Source of the DNA: Luteolibacter rhizosphaerae
Lineage (GTDB): Bacteria > Verrucomicrobiota > Verrucomicrobiia > Verrucomicrobiales > Akkermansiaceae
Direction: 5' to 3'
Assembly (NCBI RefSeq): GCF_025950095.1
Contig: NZ_JAPDDR010000016.1
Location: 42,669 to 106,668, forward strand
DNA length: 64,000 bases
Below the pieces are notes generated by a model. It worked only from the letters and a program-made list of their open reading frames with translations, was not told the DNA's origin and did not search any database. Within the stretch, counting starts at the first letter, position 1, and every line of letters starts with the position of its first letter. Of this stretch, positions 49,118 through 56,752 are shown one piece after another. Position numbers and translations under genes: made by a program.

Positions 49118-49137
49118 TTTTTACCCCGGAAGTCACG

Positions 49138-49164
49138 GCCCGCCGGCAAGGTTCACCGGCGGGC
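49138..49164 (+). terminator. Hairpin after PEP-CTERM gene
   Basis: GCCCGCCGG (49138-49146) and CCGGCGGGC (49156-49164) form a 9-bp perfect stem with a 9-base loop 21 bp after the stop codon. There is no T tract, so the termination strength is uncertain. Confidence 0.5.
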
Positions 49165-49371
49165 TCTCCGTGTACAGGCAAGCTCTCGGCTGCCATGGCT
49201 GGGTGCGGTTGCATCCAGCGACGCGGAGGATCGTGAAATGCACGGCAGCGGCTCCACCCCATGCTCCGTGAATCTCCCGTAAGTCGGGCGAGTTCTTTGT
49301 AGCGCAGGCGATTGGTGACGGATGCATGGATCGACCATGAGGAGGAACATTTCCTGCGAGAGTGAGACGCG

Positions 49372-49668
49372 ATGAACCTCTGCTTGGAATCTCCCCACTT
49401 TCGCAAGGTCGTGAAGCCGCTGGACCTGAGTTCTCACCACGACTTCGAGGGCGACTATCTGCGGGAAGGTGAAGCGATCGCAGGGGAGCGCTTGCACCGT
49501 GACGATTGTGAGATCGGTGATTGGGTTCTGGCAGCCGGAGTTCCCGAGTGGACCACGAAGACGCCGCGGCATCTACACCTCACGGCCGATCATCCCGGCC
49601 GCCGGCTCTTCGTCAGGGGGCTCCGCGTTTCAAAGGGAGAGCCGGTGGATGTCTGGGTCAGGATGTGA
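49372..49668 (+). CDS. Small hypothetical protein, paralogue of next gene (98 aa)
   Basis: ATG 49372. The C-terminal part, RLHRDDCEIGDWVLAAGVPE, then HLHLTADHPGRRLFVRGLRV, VDVWVRM, aligns with the protein at 49744 (DCAVGDWVLVLSVQHW, AVWIRV). The shared DC-x-(I/V)-GDWVL core is distinctive. Not assigned to a known family. The 250 bp before it hold only the terminator hairpin. Confidence 0.55.
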   Translation: MNLCLESPHFRKVVKPLDLSSHHDFEGDYLREGEAIAGERLHRDDCEIGDWVLAAGVPEWTTKTPRHLHLTADHPGRRLFVRGLRVSKGEPVDVWVRM

Positions 49669-49743
49669 GCGCCCGGATGGAGCCGCAGCGGCCTAACGGA
49701 ATAATGCTGAGCAAGAGGCATTGCCACCGCGCGCGCGGCTGCC

Positions 49744-49968
49744 TTGATCGTCGCCGTGAATCGCCGCGGCATCCATCGCTTAATCCCTGAAGACTGCGCG
49801 GTAGGCGATTGGGTGCTAGTGCTCTCGGTGCAGCATTGGGACGACTCCTTGCCGGAACAGCACAGCATCGCCATCCGCGATAACGGCAGGCTGGAGGAGT
49901 GGACCTTCCAAAAGGGCAGCCGCGAGTTCCAAGGGAAGGATGCCGCGGTCTGGATCCGCGTGAGCTGA
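49744..49968 (+). CDS. Small hypothetical protein, paralogue of previous gene (74 aa)
   Basis: TTG 49744 is the first available start (MIVAVNRRGIHRLIPEDCAV). It shares the DCxxGDWVL core and the VWIRV end with the preceding protein. It is shorter at the N-terminus and may be a partial copy. It ends three bp from the stop of the converging minus-strand gene. Confidence 0.45.
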   Translation: MIVAVNRRGIHRLIPEDCAVGDWVLVLSVQHWDDSLPEQHSIAIRDNGRLEEWTFQKGSREFQGKDAAVWIRVS

Positions 49969-49971
49969 TCC

Positions 49972-50505
49972 TCACCACTGTGGCATCGCGGCGACGATCT
50001 GCATCTTCTTCCTGCGCGCTGCCCACCATGAAGCGGCGAGCCAGAGCGGCAGGTAGCATGCGAGGATCAGCCAGAGCGGGATCACGCGATCCATGCGCTC
50101 CTCATGGTATGCTTCCGTATCGGTCACGCTGGCTCCCCACTCGAAGCCGGGGAAGGCACCGCTGCCGTCTTCATCGAAGAGTTCGTAGCGGCTGAACTTT
50201 CCCGCTCCTTGATCGTGCGGGTAAGGATCCGAGACGAGATCGGTGCCGAAGGGATCCGGCTTGCTTGTCACGCTGCTCGACTCGATTTCGATCGAGCCGA
50301 AAGAGAGCAGCACCGAGTGGAAGGTGGAGTCCTGGTGCCGCAGCCACACGGTACCGTGAACCATCGAATCAGCCCACGCCCACAGCAGCATCACGATCGG
50401 GAATAGCCCGATGAAGAAGGTGCCGGTGCGGTGAATGGCGATGCTCACGCGCGGAGAGTGCTCCAGCTTTGCGGAAAGGAAAGCCCGGGACTCATGCCGG
50501 GCCAA
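49972..50505 (-). CDS. Membrane protein (177 aa)
   Basis: ATG 50505. Two hydrophobic segments, about residues 27-46 (TGTFFIGLFPIVMLLWAWAD) and 141-161 (IPLWLILACYLPLWLAASWW), flank an extracytoplasmic domain (FHSVLLSFGSIEIESSSVTS, EDGSGAFPGFEWGASVTDTE). Likely DUF-type two-pass membrane protein. It is the last host gene before the tRNA fragment. Confidence 0.65.
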   Translation of the reverse strand: MARHESRAFLSAKLEHSPRVSIAIHRTGTFFIGLFPIVMLLWAWADSMVHGTVWLRHQDSTFHSVLLSFGSIEIESSSVTSKPDPFGTDLVSDPYPHDQGAGKFSRYELFDEDGSGAFPGFEWGASVTDTEAYHEERMDRVIPLWLILACYLPLWLAASWWAARRKKMQIVAAMPQW

Positions 50506-50535
50506 TCTTCCTGCCCGGCTATCGGCACGGTTATG

Positions 50536-50551
50536 CGCTATCCGGATAGCG
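50536..50551. repeat. Perfect 16-bp palindrome near the att junction
   Basis: CGCTATCCGGATAGCG is fully palindromic. Related TATCC/GGATA words recur over the next 50 bp (GGGATATCCGG, GTATCCTATCCGC). It lies about 110 bp from the tRNA fragment on the host side. Confidence 0.5.
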
Positions 50552-50621
50552 GCCGGGATATCCGGACAAGTCTGCGCCGGGTATCCTATCCGCTATCGTG
50601 GTGTGCCGACCTGCGGCCACG

Positions 50622-50642
50622 AAAAAGCCCGCCGGAGCGGGC
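50622..50642 (-). terminator. Rho-independent terminator of the tRNA-Val fragment
   Basis: Read on the minus strand: GCCCGC, loop TCCG, GCGGGC, then TTTTT. It lies 20 bp after the tRNA CCA end, so it is the native terminator of the interrupted tRNA gene. Confidence 0.75.
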
Positions 50643-50661
50643 CAAGGAAAAAGGTGAGGAA

Positions 50662-50710
50662 TGGTGCGCGATACTGGTTTCGAACCAGTGACCCCCACCG
50701 TGTCAAGGTG
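50662..50710 (-). tRNA. 3' half of tRNA-Val(GAC), left attachment site (partial)
   Basis: On the minus strand the sequence ends in CCA at 50662-50664 and reads backwards through the T arm ACTGG-TTCGAAA-CCAGT, the variable region and the anticodon loop TTGACAC (anticodon GAC) with stem CACC/GGTG. Compared with E. coli tRNA-Val(GAC) it matches from the anticodon stem to the CCA. The 5' half (acceptor strand, D arm) is absent; from 50711 the sequence is unrelated. This is what phage integration into the tRNA anticodon/T region leaves on the 3' side, so the site is attL or attR. Confidence 0.8.
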
Positions 50711-50775
50711 CGTTTAGTGGCTCAGCGCGCGTCATAATCCTCGAAAATCGGCCTGAAGTGGTCAATTTTGCTGAA

Positions 50776-50811
50776 GGTTTGGGCACCGGTTGGGGCACGA
50801 ATTGGACACCG
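50776..50811. repeat. Three tandem imperfect 12-bp copies beside the att site
   Basis: GGTTTGGGCACC, GGTTGGGGCACG and AATTGGACACCG are adjacent. Short direct repeats next to an attachment site often are integrase arm-type sites, but this is a guess. On the minus strand the region reads VPQPVPK-like, so it could also be the remnant of an integrase C-terminus. Confidence 0.35.
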
Positions 50812-50928
50812 ATCATGGCTGCAAAGGCAAGCTGCACACAGAGTGTGCAAGATTCGATGGCACCGTTGTCCGATTTGCGTCCGAAGCCATATAGATTCGT
50901 TTGGCTACCTTCCTGCATAGGGGACCGC

Positions 50929-51123
50929 ATGAAAGTGTTCGCTCTTCGACTGTTGGCAATCCCCGTCATAGCACCGCTTCTTTTCTCATGCGATGAAGTT
51001 GGGGACAACGACCATCCAAACCTCCAAACCCGGGAGGGAATCTCGCCACCTCAGATGATCGACGGTCGCCAAGAGAAGATCCTCCCAGGCACACGCAACG
51101 ACAGAGGAACCGATCAGGACTGA
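50929..51123 (+). CDS. Small lipoprotein (64 aa)
   Basis: ATG 50929 behind AGGGGACC. Signal RLLAIPVIAPLLFSC with lipobox LFSC, then a short polar tail (DEVGDNDHPNLQTREGIS, KILPGTRNDRGTDQD). It lies on the phage side of the att site and could be a lipoprotein moron, an Rz1-like spanin partner without Rz nearby, or a host leftover. Confidence 0.5.
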   Translation: MKVFALRLLAIPVIAPLLFSCDEVGDNDHPNLQTREGISPPQMIDGRQEKILPGTRNDRGTDQD

Positions 51124-51447
51124 TCAGCCGAATCTCGCTGTCTTCTTGGAATGGCAGGAATGGCAGAGAGGCTGATGGTTTGCCGGGTCATACATCGCGC
51201 CTCCCATCCGCACCGGGCGGATGTGATCGGTGTGCCCTGCTGGTGCGACAGCTCCCACGGGGCCGAAGGACACAACAACCACGGTGCCGCCCTGCCACGT
51301 CCTTACCCGATCGCAATAGCAGATCGGCTGAGCTACGAGGTAGCGACGGCTGTAGGCATGCCAAGCCCTATCGTATGTCCTTGTATCTCTAAGGCTTCGA
51401 AATGTCTTAGCCTTGCTTATCTTACGGGTGAATCGTGCATTTCGCAT
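51124..51447 (-). CDS. HNH endonuclease family protein
   Basis: 107 aa on the minus strand (ATG 51447). HNH core: AGHTDHIRPVRMGGAMYDPA, NHQPLCHSCHSKKTARFG, plus an N-terminal cysteine pair (ICYCDRV). HNH proteins next to phage terminases help in DNA packaging (HK97-type). Here the gene is on the opposite strand from the terminase, which is unusual. The stretch 51448-51655 between it and the terminase holds no gene. Confidence 0.75.
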   Translation of the reverse strand: MRNARFTRKISKAKTFRSLRDTRTYDRAWHAYSRRYLVAQPICYCDRVRTWQGGTVVVVSFGPVGAVAPAGHTDHIRPVRMGGAMYDPANHQPLCHSCHSKKTARFG

Positions 51448-51655
51448 GAAGTTTGGTTAAGATAAGTTAAAAACTAAGGTATCCGAAGGGGGGAGGGGGT
51501 CAAATCTCTAGCGCAGGCCAACCGGAAGAGCGCGCCCAAGCTTTTTTAATCGCTCTGTGAGTTTTGAGGGGGGGTGGGGTCAACGCCCCCAAAGTCGGGT
51601 CAACAGGTTTTTTTCTGAAGGTCCTTCAAGGGACATTGGGCCCGATCAAACGCCC

Positions 51656-52096
51656 ATGGGAGCCCGCGGACCAGCACCGAAAGACAACCTCGCCTCGATG
51701 GCCGGGGTGCTCGAACCCTTGCGCCAGAAGGCTCCGGACGGGATCCGCGGCGGCAGCAGCGCGAAGAAGGAGTATGAGCGTCTTGCTGCCCAGCTTTCGA
51801 AGCTGGGCCACCTCACCGACCTCAACCGGCAGGCGCTCGTGAACTACTGCGAGGCTCGCGAGCTCGCTGACATGGCCCTCGATGAACTCCACGCTCTGGG
51901 GGTCACCTTGGAGAATGCCGAGAGCGGGAACCGCTACATGAACCCGGCCATGACGGCCTTGTCGATGTCCCTTGCGACCATGGAGCGGGAGGCGAAGGCG
52001 CTGGGCATGACTCCCGCCGCATTGCAGTCGATCAAGAACGTCAAACCCCAGAAGAGTGAAAAGAAAGAGGGAGGACCCAGCGCCTTCCTCACCTAA
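51656..52096 (+). CDS. Phage terminase small subunit (P27-type)
   Basis: 146 aa from ATG 51656; an in-frame 51557 start would add a Pro/Arg-rich leader. P27-family features: N-terminal ARGPAPKDNLASMAGVLEPL, SAKKEYERLAAQLSKLGHLT, DLNRQALVNYCEARELADMA, GNRYMNPAMTALSMSLATME, REAKALGMTPAALQSIKNV. It recognises the packaging site on phage DNA. The terminase large start (52056) overlaps the end. Confidence 0.85.
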   Translation: MGARGPAPKDNLASMAGVLEPLRQKAPDGIRGGSSAKKEYERLAAQLSKLGHLTDLNRQALVNYCEARELADMALDELHALGVTLENAESGNRYMNPAMTALSMSLATMEREAKALGMTPAALQSIKNVKPQKSEKKEGGPSAFLT

Positions 52097-53825
52097 GCGG
52101 AAGCCGAGGGCGGGGGCAGGTAAAAAGAAGGATGTGCCACCGGTCGAGCACGTGGCAGAGACCTATGCCCGCGAGGTGACGGGAGGCGCGAGGCTTGCCT
52201 GCCAATGGGTGCGGCTGGCATGTGAGCGGTTCCTGCGCGACCTGAAGCGGAAGGATATCCGCTTCGATGTCGCCGCGGCGGACCGTGCGATCGCGTTCAT
52301 CGAGAGCTTCCGCCACTACAAGGGCGAGTGGGCGGGCCAGCGGATGAAGCTCGAGGCATGGCAGAAGTTCGTCATCGGCAACATCTTCGGGTGGAAGTGG
52401 TCAGCGAGCGGCCTGCGGCGATTCAAGTATGCCCACGTCGAGGTACCGCGGAAGAACGGCAAGACCCTGCTAGCCGCCGGTATCTCGCTCTACATGCTGT
52501 GTGCCGACGGGGAAGGCGGGGCCGAGGTCTACAATGCCGCCACCAAGAAGGATCAGGCGATGATCCTCCACAAGGATGCGAGGGTCCTGATCGAAAAGAG
52601 CAAGGACCCGGACTTCAAGGCGGCTTTCTCGATCCGGAAGAACCCTCCGATCATCGAGTATGAGGCGGCGGACAGCTACATGCGCCCGCTCGGCCGCGAC
52701 ACCGAAGGCGACACCACCGACGGCCTCAACCCGCATGCCATCATAGCCGACGAAACCCATGCCTGGGCGACCGAGGGTTTCTGGAACGTGCTCAACTCGG
52801 CCCTCGGGGCGCGGTCGCAGCCTCTTTTTCTGATGATCACCACGGCCGGTTACCGCTTGTCGGGCGTGGGCCGCCAACACTCGCTGATCGTGCAGCGCAT
52901 CCTCAGGCAGGAAGACGGAGGCGAGGGCGACGATTACTTCGGCATCATCTACACGATCGACGAGGGCGACAACATCGAGGAACCGCTCACTTGGGCGAAG
53001 GCCAATCCCCTCTATGGGATCACGGTCAACGAGAAGAAGTTCAGGTCGCAGATCGCCTTGGCCAAGGCCAACCCGGCGATCAACCGAGAGCTCAAAACCA
53101 AGTGGCTGAACCTATGGATCAATCAGGCCTCGCTGTGGCTGGACTCCGACAAATGGCTGCATTGCAAGCTGGAGTTCGACAAGGAGCAGCTCGCGGGCAA
53201 GCGCTGCTACGGTGGCCTCGATCTGGCCATCACGCGCGACCTCTCGGCGCTGGTGTGGGTCTTTCCCCCGCAGGAAGGCATCGAGCGGTGGACCTTCCTG
53301 CCCTACTTCTGGTGTCCCGCGGAGGACATCGTCACTCGCTCGAAGCGCGACAAGGTGCCCTATCAGACCTGGGCGGAGAAGGGATTCATCATTCCGACGC
53401 CGGGCGAGGTGATGGACCAGGGCTACATCCACCGGCAGATCCTCGAGGACTGCGGACGCTACGACGTGCAGGCGGTGGGCTACGACAAGACCTATGCCGC
53501 CTCACTGATCAACCCGTTGGTGGAGCAAGGGGTCAACATGATGAGCTTCTCACAAGGGATCATGACGATCTCGCCTTATGCGAAGGAGCTGGAGCGCTTG
53601 GTGATCGAGGGCACCAACTTGAACCACTTCGGCCACCCTGTGCTGGCATGGAATGCCGGCAACGTAGTGGTGCACATGGACGCAAACGGCAACATCAAGC
53701 CGGACAAGAAGAACTCGGAGGACCGGATCGACGGGATCATCGCGGCGATCATGGGTCTCGGGGTGGCAATCGAGACCGAATACGGTGGCTCGCTCGCCGG
53801 CGACTGGGGTTGCACCGTTCTATAG
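52056..53825 (+). CDS. Phage terminase large subunit (HK97-like, Terminase_1)
   Basis: 589 aa from GTG 52056. ATPase: P-loop region VEVPRKNGKTLLAAGISLYM (about 128-147), Walker B AIIADE (228-233). Nuclease: CYGGLDLAITRDLSALVWVF (384-403) with Asp 389, and the later DRIDGIIAAIMGL segment. Other blocks: WAKANPLYGITVNEKKFRSQ, SPYAKELERLVIEGTNLNHF. It is the packaging motor that cuts and translocates phage DNA. The length is normal. Overlaps the small subunit gene by 41 bp. Confidence 0.95.
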   Translation: MKRKREDPAPSSPKRKPRAGAGKKKDVPPVEHVAETYAREVTGGARLACQWVRLACERFLRDLKRKDIRFDVAAADRAIAFIESFRHYKGEWAGQRMKLEAWQKFVIGNIFGWKWSASGLRRFKYAHVEVPRKNGKTLLAAGISLYMLCADGEGGAEVYNAATKKDQAMILHKDARVLIEKSKDPDFKAAFSIRKNPPIIEYEAADSYMRPLGRDTEGDTTDGLNPHAIIADETHAWATEGFWNVLNSALGARSQPLFLMITTAGYRLSGVGRQHSLIVQRILRQEDGGEGDDYFGIIYTIDEGDNIEEPLTWAKANPLYGITVNEKKFRSQIALAKANPAINRELKTKWLNLWINQASLWLDSDKWLHCKLEFDKEQLAGKRCYGGLDLAITRDLSALVWVFPPQEGIERWTFLPYFWCPAEDIVTRSKRDKVPYQTWAEKGFIIPTPGEVMDQGYIHRQILEDCGRYDVQAVGYDKTYAASLINPLVEQGVNMMSFSQGIMTISPYAKELERLVIEGTNLNHFGHPVLAWNAGNVVVHMDANGNIKPDKKNSEDRIDGIIAAIMGLGVAIETEYGGSLAGDWGCTVL

Positions 53826-53874
53826 GAAAGGAAAGACAGTAGCGCCAGTGACGCTCTCGCTGTAGGATTCGCGG

Positions 53875-54105
53875 GTGATCTTCGAAATCTACCGGGATTC
53901 CAGCCAGCTGTTTCACTGGAGGCTCTATCTTGCCAAGACCGGGGTTACGGTCGCGCAGTCGCCCGAAGGGGTTAGCCAGTTCGTTGTCTGCGAGGCAGCC
54001 ATTCAACTCGTGAAGTCGGTAGCGCCTGCGGCGGAGGTGGTTGTCAGGTCCGGTGCTGAACGGCCCGAAAGTGAATCGCCGGGTGTCCCGCCCCCGGCCG
54101 GTTGA
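53875..54105 (+). CDS. DUF1508 (YegP-like) domain protein (76 aa)
   Basis: GTG 53875. FEIYRDSSQLFHWRLYLAKT, GVTVAQSPEGVSQFVVCEAA, IQLVKSVAPAAEVV follows the DUF1508 repeat (W(R/x)LxAxNGxxxxxSExxxSKxxCxxAIxxVK). The location between terminase and portal is unusual for this family. The basis for a phage function is unknown. Confidence 0.65.
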   Translation: MIFEIYRDSSQLFHWRLYLAKTGVTVAQSPEGVSQFVVCEAAIQLVKSVAPAAEVVVRSGAERPESESPGVPPPAG

Positions 54106-54120
54106 CGCCAGTCTGGCGGT

Positions 54121-55398
54121 GTGTTCCGCCGATTCCAAGCTGCCGTCGCCGCCTTCTCGGCATCCGCCAACACGCCGGCCGTGCCGCTCGATGGTTCCCC
54201 TTCGCAGGGCAACCTCGATGTCACGGCGCCGATCTCCGATTGGCGGCGAATGTGGGGGGATGGGGAGGGAGGCACGTCTTCCGCGGATCGTCTGGCCGCG
54301 GTCTATGGCTGTGTTTCCGTGATCGCCTCGTCGATCGCAGCGATGCCGCTGCAGCTCTATCGGAGCAGCGGGGACAAGCGGGAGCGGGAGCGGAAGCACC
54401 GTTTGGCTGGGTTTCTGGGGGATGCGCCGAACGAGGCGATGACCTGGCCTCAGCTTCGGGAGGCGCTGCTCTACACCATGATCCTGCGGGGCAACTCCCA
54501 CTCGCGGCAATTCTGGTCGGGAGGCTTCGTGCGCGAAATGTTCCCGCTGCCGCTGGGGACCGTGACTTCGAAGATCACGGACTTGCGGCGGGTGGTCTAC
54601 GAGATCGGGACCAACCCTTGGAAGGTGCCTGCGGGTAACTTCTCCAAGCCGGACGTGGCGCACTTCAAGGCGTTGTCGGCGGATGGGATCGACGGGATCA
54701 ACCCGATCAAGCATTGCCGCCTTTCCACCGCGGCGGCGGCGGCCTTGGCGACCTACGGGAAGAACTCGGCGGAGGACGGGCAACCGATCCGCGGGATCAT
54801 CACCGCCCAGACGACCTTCAAGAATCCCGATCAGGCGAAGCAGGTGCGCCAGCGCTGGAGCGAAGCGTGGCGCGGGGCGCAGAACGGCGACGGGGTGGCG
54901 ATCTTCGAGGGCGGGGACATGAAGTTCCACCAGGTGACGATGAGCATGCGCGACGCGCAGTTCATCGAGTCGATGTCTTTCTCAGTCGAGGAGATCTGCC
55001 GGATCTTCAACGTGCCGCCGCACAAGGTGCAGAAGCTCGACCGGGCGACCTTCAACAACATCGAGCACCTCTCGCAGGAGTTCTACATGGCGACGCTGGT
55101 GCCGTGGATTGTCCGGGTCGAGGCGACGCTCAACCAGTGCTTGCTGACGAAGGGGGACCGGGAGGCGGGCTACTACCTCCGCCACAATGCCGACGGTCTG
55201 CTACGCGGCGACCTGAAGAGCCGTGCGGAGGCCTATTCCAAAATGGTGGGCAGCGCCCTCAAAACCCCGAACGAATGCCGCGCCTTGGAGGACCTGCCTC
55301 CGATGGAAGGCGGCGATCAGCTCCTTTTCCCGACCAATCACGTGCCCCTTGTGAAGCTGGGGCAGGAACTCGCGCCCGAACCGCCCTCCGACCCATGA
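54121..55398 (+). CDS. Phage portal protein (HK97 family)
   Basis: 425 aa from GTG 54121. Pattern: SADRLAAVYGCVSVIASSIA, AMPLQLYRSSGDKRERERKH, RLAGFLGDAPNEAMTWPQLR, EALLYTMILRGNSHSRQFWS, HFKALSADGIDGINPIKHCR, FSVEEICRIFNVPPHKVQKL, EFYMATLVPWIVRVEATLNQ. It forms the dodecameric ring through which DNA enters the head. It ends in ATGA overlap with the protease gene. Confidence 0.95.
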   Translation: MFRRFQAAVAAFSASANTPAVPLDGSPSQGNLDVTAPISDWRRMWGDGEGGTSSADRLAAVYGCVSVIASSIAAMPLQLYRSSGDKRERERKHRLAGFLGDAPNEAMTWPQLREALLYTMILRGNSHSRQFWSGGFVREMFPLPLGTVTSKITDLRRVVYEIGTNPWKVPAGNFSKPDVAHFKALSADGIDGINPIKHCRLSTAAAAALATYGKNSAEDGQPIRGIITAQTTFKNPDQAKQVRQRWSEAWRGAQNGDGVAIFEGGDMKFHQVTMSMRDAQFIESMSFSVEEICRIFNVPPHKVQKLDRATFNNIEHLSQEFYMATLVPWIVRVEATLNQCLLTKGDREAGYYLRHNADGLLRGDLKSRAEAYSKMVGSALKTPNECRALEDLPPMEGGDQLLFPTNHVPLVKLGQELAPEPPSDP

Positions 55399-56213
55399 AA
55401 CGACCCGTCCTCATCGAACACGAAGAGATCTTCGAGGCTCTCGACCAACGCAAGCTGACGCCCGCCATGAAGGCGAAGCGCCCGGAAAACGTGTTGCCCG
55501 AGATCACCAACCTTTCCGGTGGCAGGAAGAAGAAGGCCGCCACCATGTATCTCTACGACGCCGTTTCCTACTGGACCGGCAACGACGCGCGGAGCTTCCA
55601 GCGGATGCTGGCGCAGACCGACGCGGAAGAGATTCACCTTCACATCAATTCCCCGGGCGGCTCGGTGTTTGAAGGTGTCACGATTTTCAACCTCCTCGCC
55701 GACCATGATGCCGACGTGATCGTCCACATCGACGGGCTGGCGGCCTCTATCGCCTCCGTCATCGCTTTGGCGGGCGACACCATCAACATCGCGGAAAACG
55801 GGATGGTGATGATCCACAACCCGAGCGTGGTGGCCTGGGGCGACGCCACCGTGATGCGGAAGCAGGCGGAGATCCTCGACAAGATCCGCGATGCGATCGT
55901 CAACACCTACGAGACGCGGACCAAACTCGACCGGGCCGCCCTCACGACAGCGATGGATGCTGAGACCTGGTATTCCGCCGACGAGGCGATCCTGTCCGGC
56001 TTTGCCATGCACAAGGTGAGTGCGAGCGAGGCCACGGCGTTGTGGGTGCCCGGCGACTTCGAAGGCCTTCCCGCGGCCGCGATGATACTGGGTAAAAAGC
56101 CCGCCGATCCGGCGCCGGCCGATCCTCCCGAACCGGAGAACATGGGCACGCTGGAAGATGTCACCGCCGCTTCCGACTTCATCGCCCGCATCAGAGCCAA
56201 CCATGGACTCTGA
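55395..56213 (+). CDS. ClpP-like phage head maturation protease
   Basis: 272 aa from ATG 55395, ATGA overlap with portal. ClpP fold: EIHLHINSPGGSVFEGVTIF, DVIVHIDGLAASIASVIALA (nucleophile Ser 118), GMVMIHNPSVVAWGDATVMR (His 141), AALTTAMDAETWYSADEAIL. It should cleave the capsid scaffold or delta domain during head assembly. The C-terminal 50 residues are Pro/Ala-rich and may act as scaffold, since no separate scaffold gene is present. Confidence 0.95.
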   Translation: MKRPVLIEHEEIFEALDQRKLTPAMKAKRPENVLPEITNLSGGRKKKAATMYLYDAVSYWTGNDARSFQRMLAQTDAEEIHLHINSPGGSVFEGVTIFNLLADHDADVIVHIDGLAASIASVIALAGDTINIAENGMVMIHNPSVVAWGDATVMRKQAEILDKIRDAIVNTYETRTKLDRAALTTAMDAETWYSADEAILSGFAMHKVSASEATALWVPGDFEGLPAAAMILGKKPADPAPADPPEPENMGTLEDVTAASDFIARIRANHGL

Positions 56214-56337
56214 AATCAAGGACCTGATCCGGGAGTTCATTGACGCCCTGACGGATCACTCTGCCGCCCTGCGCGAACATGCGGAGGCCTTGCGCTTGGA
56301 AGCAGGCGCGGAAGAGCAGGAGCCCGACACCTTGTAG
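56203..56337 (+). CDS. Very small phage protein (44 aa)
   Basis: ATG 56203 overlaps the end of the protease gene by 11 bp. MDSEIKDLIREFIDALTDHS, AALREHAEALRLEAGAEEQE, PDTL: an acidic, amphipathic helix with no cysteine. It is tightly packed between the protease and the head closure gene, so it is probably expressed. Function unknown; scaffold-like helices of this size exist. Confidence 0.55.
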   Translation: MDSEIKDLIREFIDALTDHSAALREHAEALRLEAGAEEQEPDTL

Positions 56338-56340
56338 ACC

Positions 56341-56703
56341 ATGAACCCCGGCACGATGAAACACCCGATCCGGTTCGAGCGGCGCTCGACCGAGGTAGAT
56401 GCGCTTGGGCAGCCGGTGCCGGAATGGGTGCGGGTGGGGGCTTGCTTCTCGCGCCGGATGAGCGAGCGGGCGAAGGCGATGGAAGAGATCGCCGATCGGG
56501 AAAGCGAAGGTCGCACGATGCTGTTTCGAGTCCGGACTCGCCCTTTCGTCGGATGGTACCGGGAAGGCGATCGCTTGGTCGAGCCGCCGCGCAACGGGCT
56601 TCCGGAGAAGATCTGGTCGATCGATGGGTGGGCGGAGGTGGAAGGCAGCAACGGCATGTATGTCGACATCAAGGCCTCGACCCCGGCTGAACGCGGCGAA
56701 TGA
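56341..56703 (+). CDS. Phage head closure (head-tail adaptor) protein
   Basis: 120 aa from ATG 56341. MKHPIRFERRSTEVDALGQP, VPEWVRVGACFSRRMSERAK, SEGRTMLFRVRTRPFVGWYR, KIWSIDGWAEVEGSNGMYVD matches the SPP1 gp16/HK97 gp7-like head closure family. It lies before the major capsid gene, whereas most relatives have it after the connector. Confidence 0.85.
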   Translation: MNPGTMKHPIRFERRSTEVDALGQPVPEWVRVGACFSRRMSERAKAMEEIADRESEGRTMLFRVRTRPFVGWYREGDRLVEPPRNGLPEKIWSIDGWAEVEGSNGMYVDIKASTPAERGE

Positions 56704-56752
56704 GGGTCGCGGACCGTTCCGTTAGAGGCAGGGTTTGCCGGATGGTGCGGGC

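Noticed and set aside
1..49968. Integron cassette array
   Set aside because: The one-strand small-gene pattern is suggestive, but many genes overlap or lie too close for attC sites, no integrase is present and no recombination site pairs were seen.
50703..51008. Integrase gene next to the attachment site
   Set aside because: A minus-strand frame reads VPQPVPKPSAKLTTSGRF near its end, but no catalytic R-H-R-Y pattern is visible and most of it is antisense to a likely lipoprotein gene.
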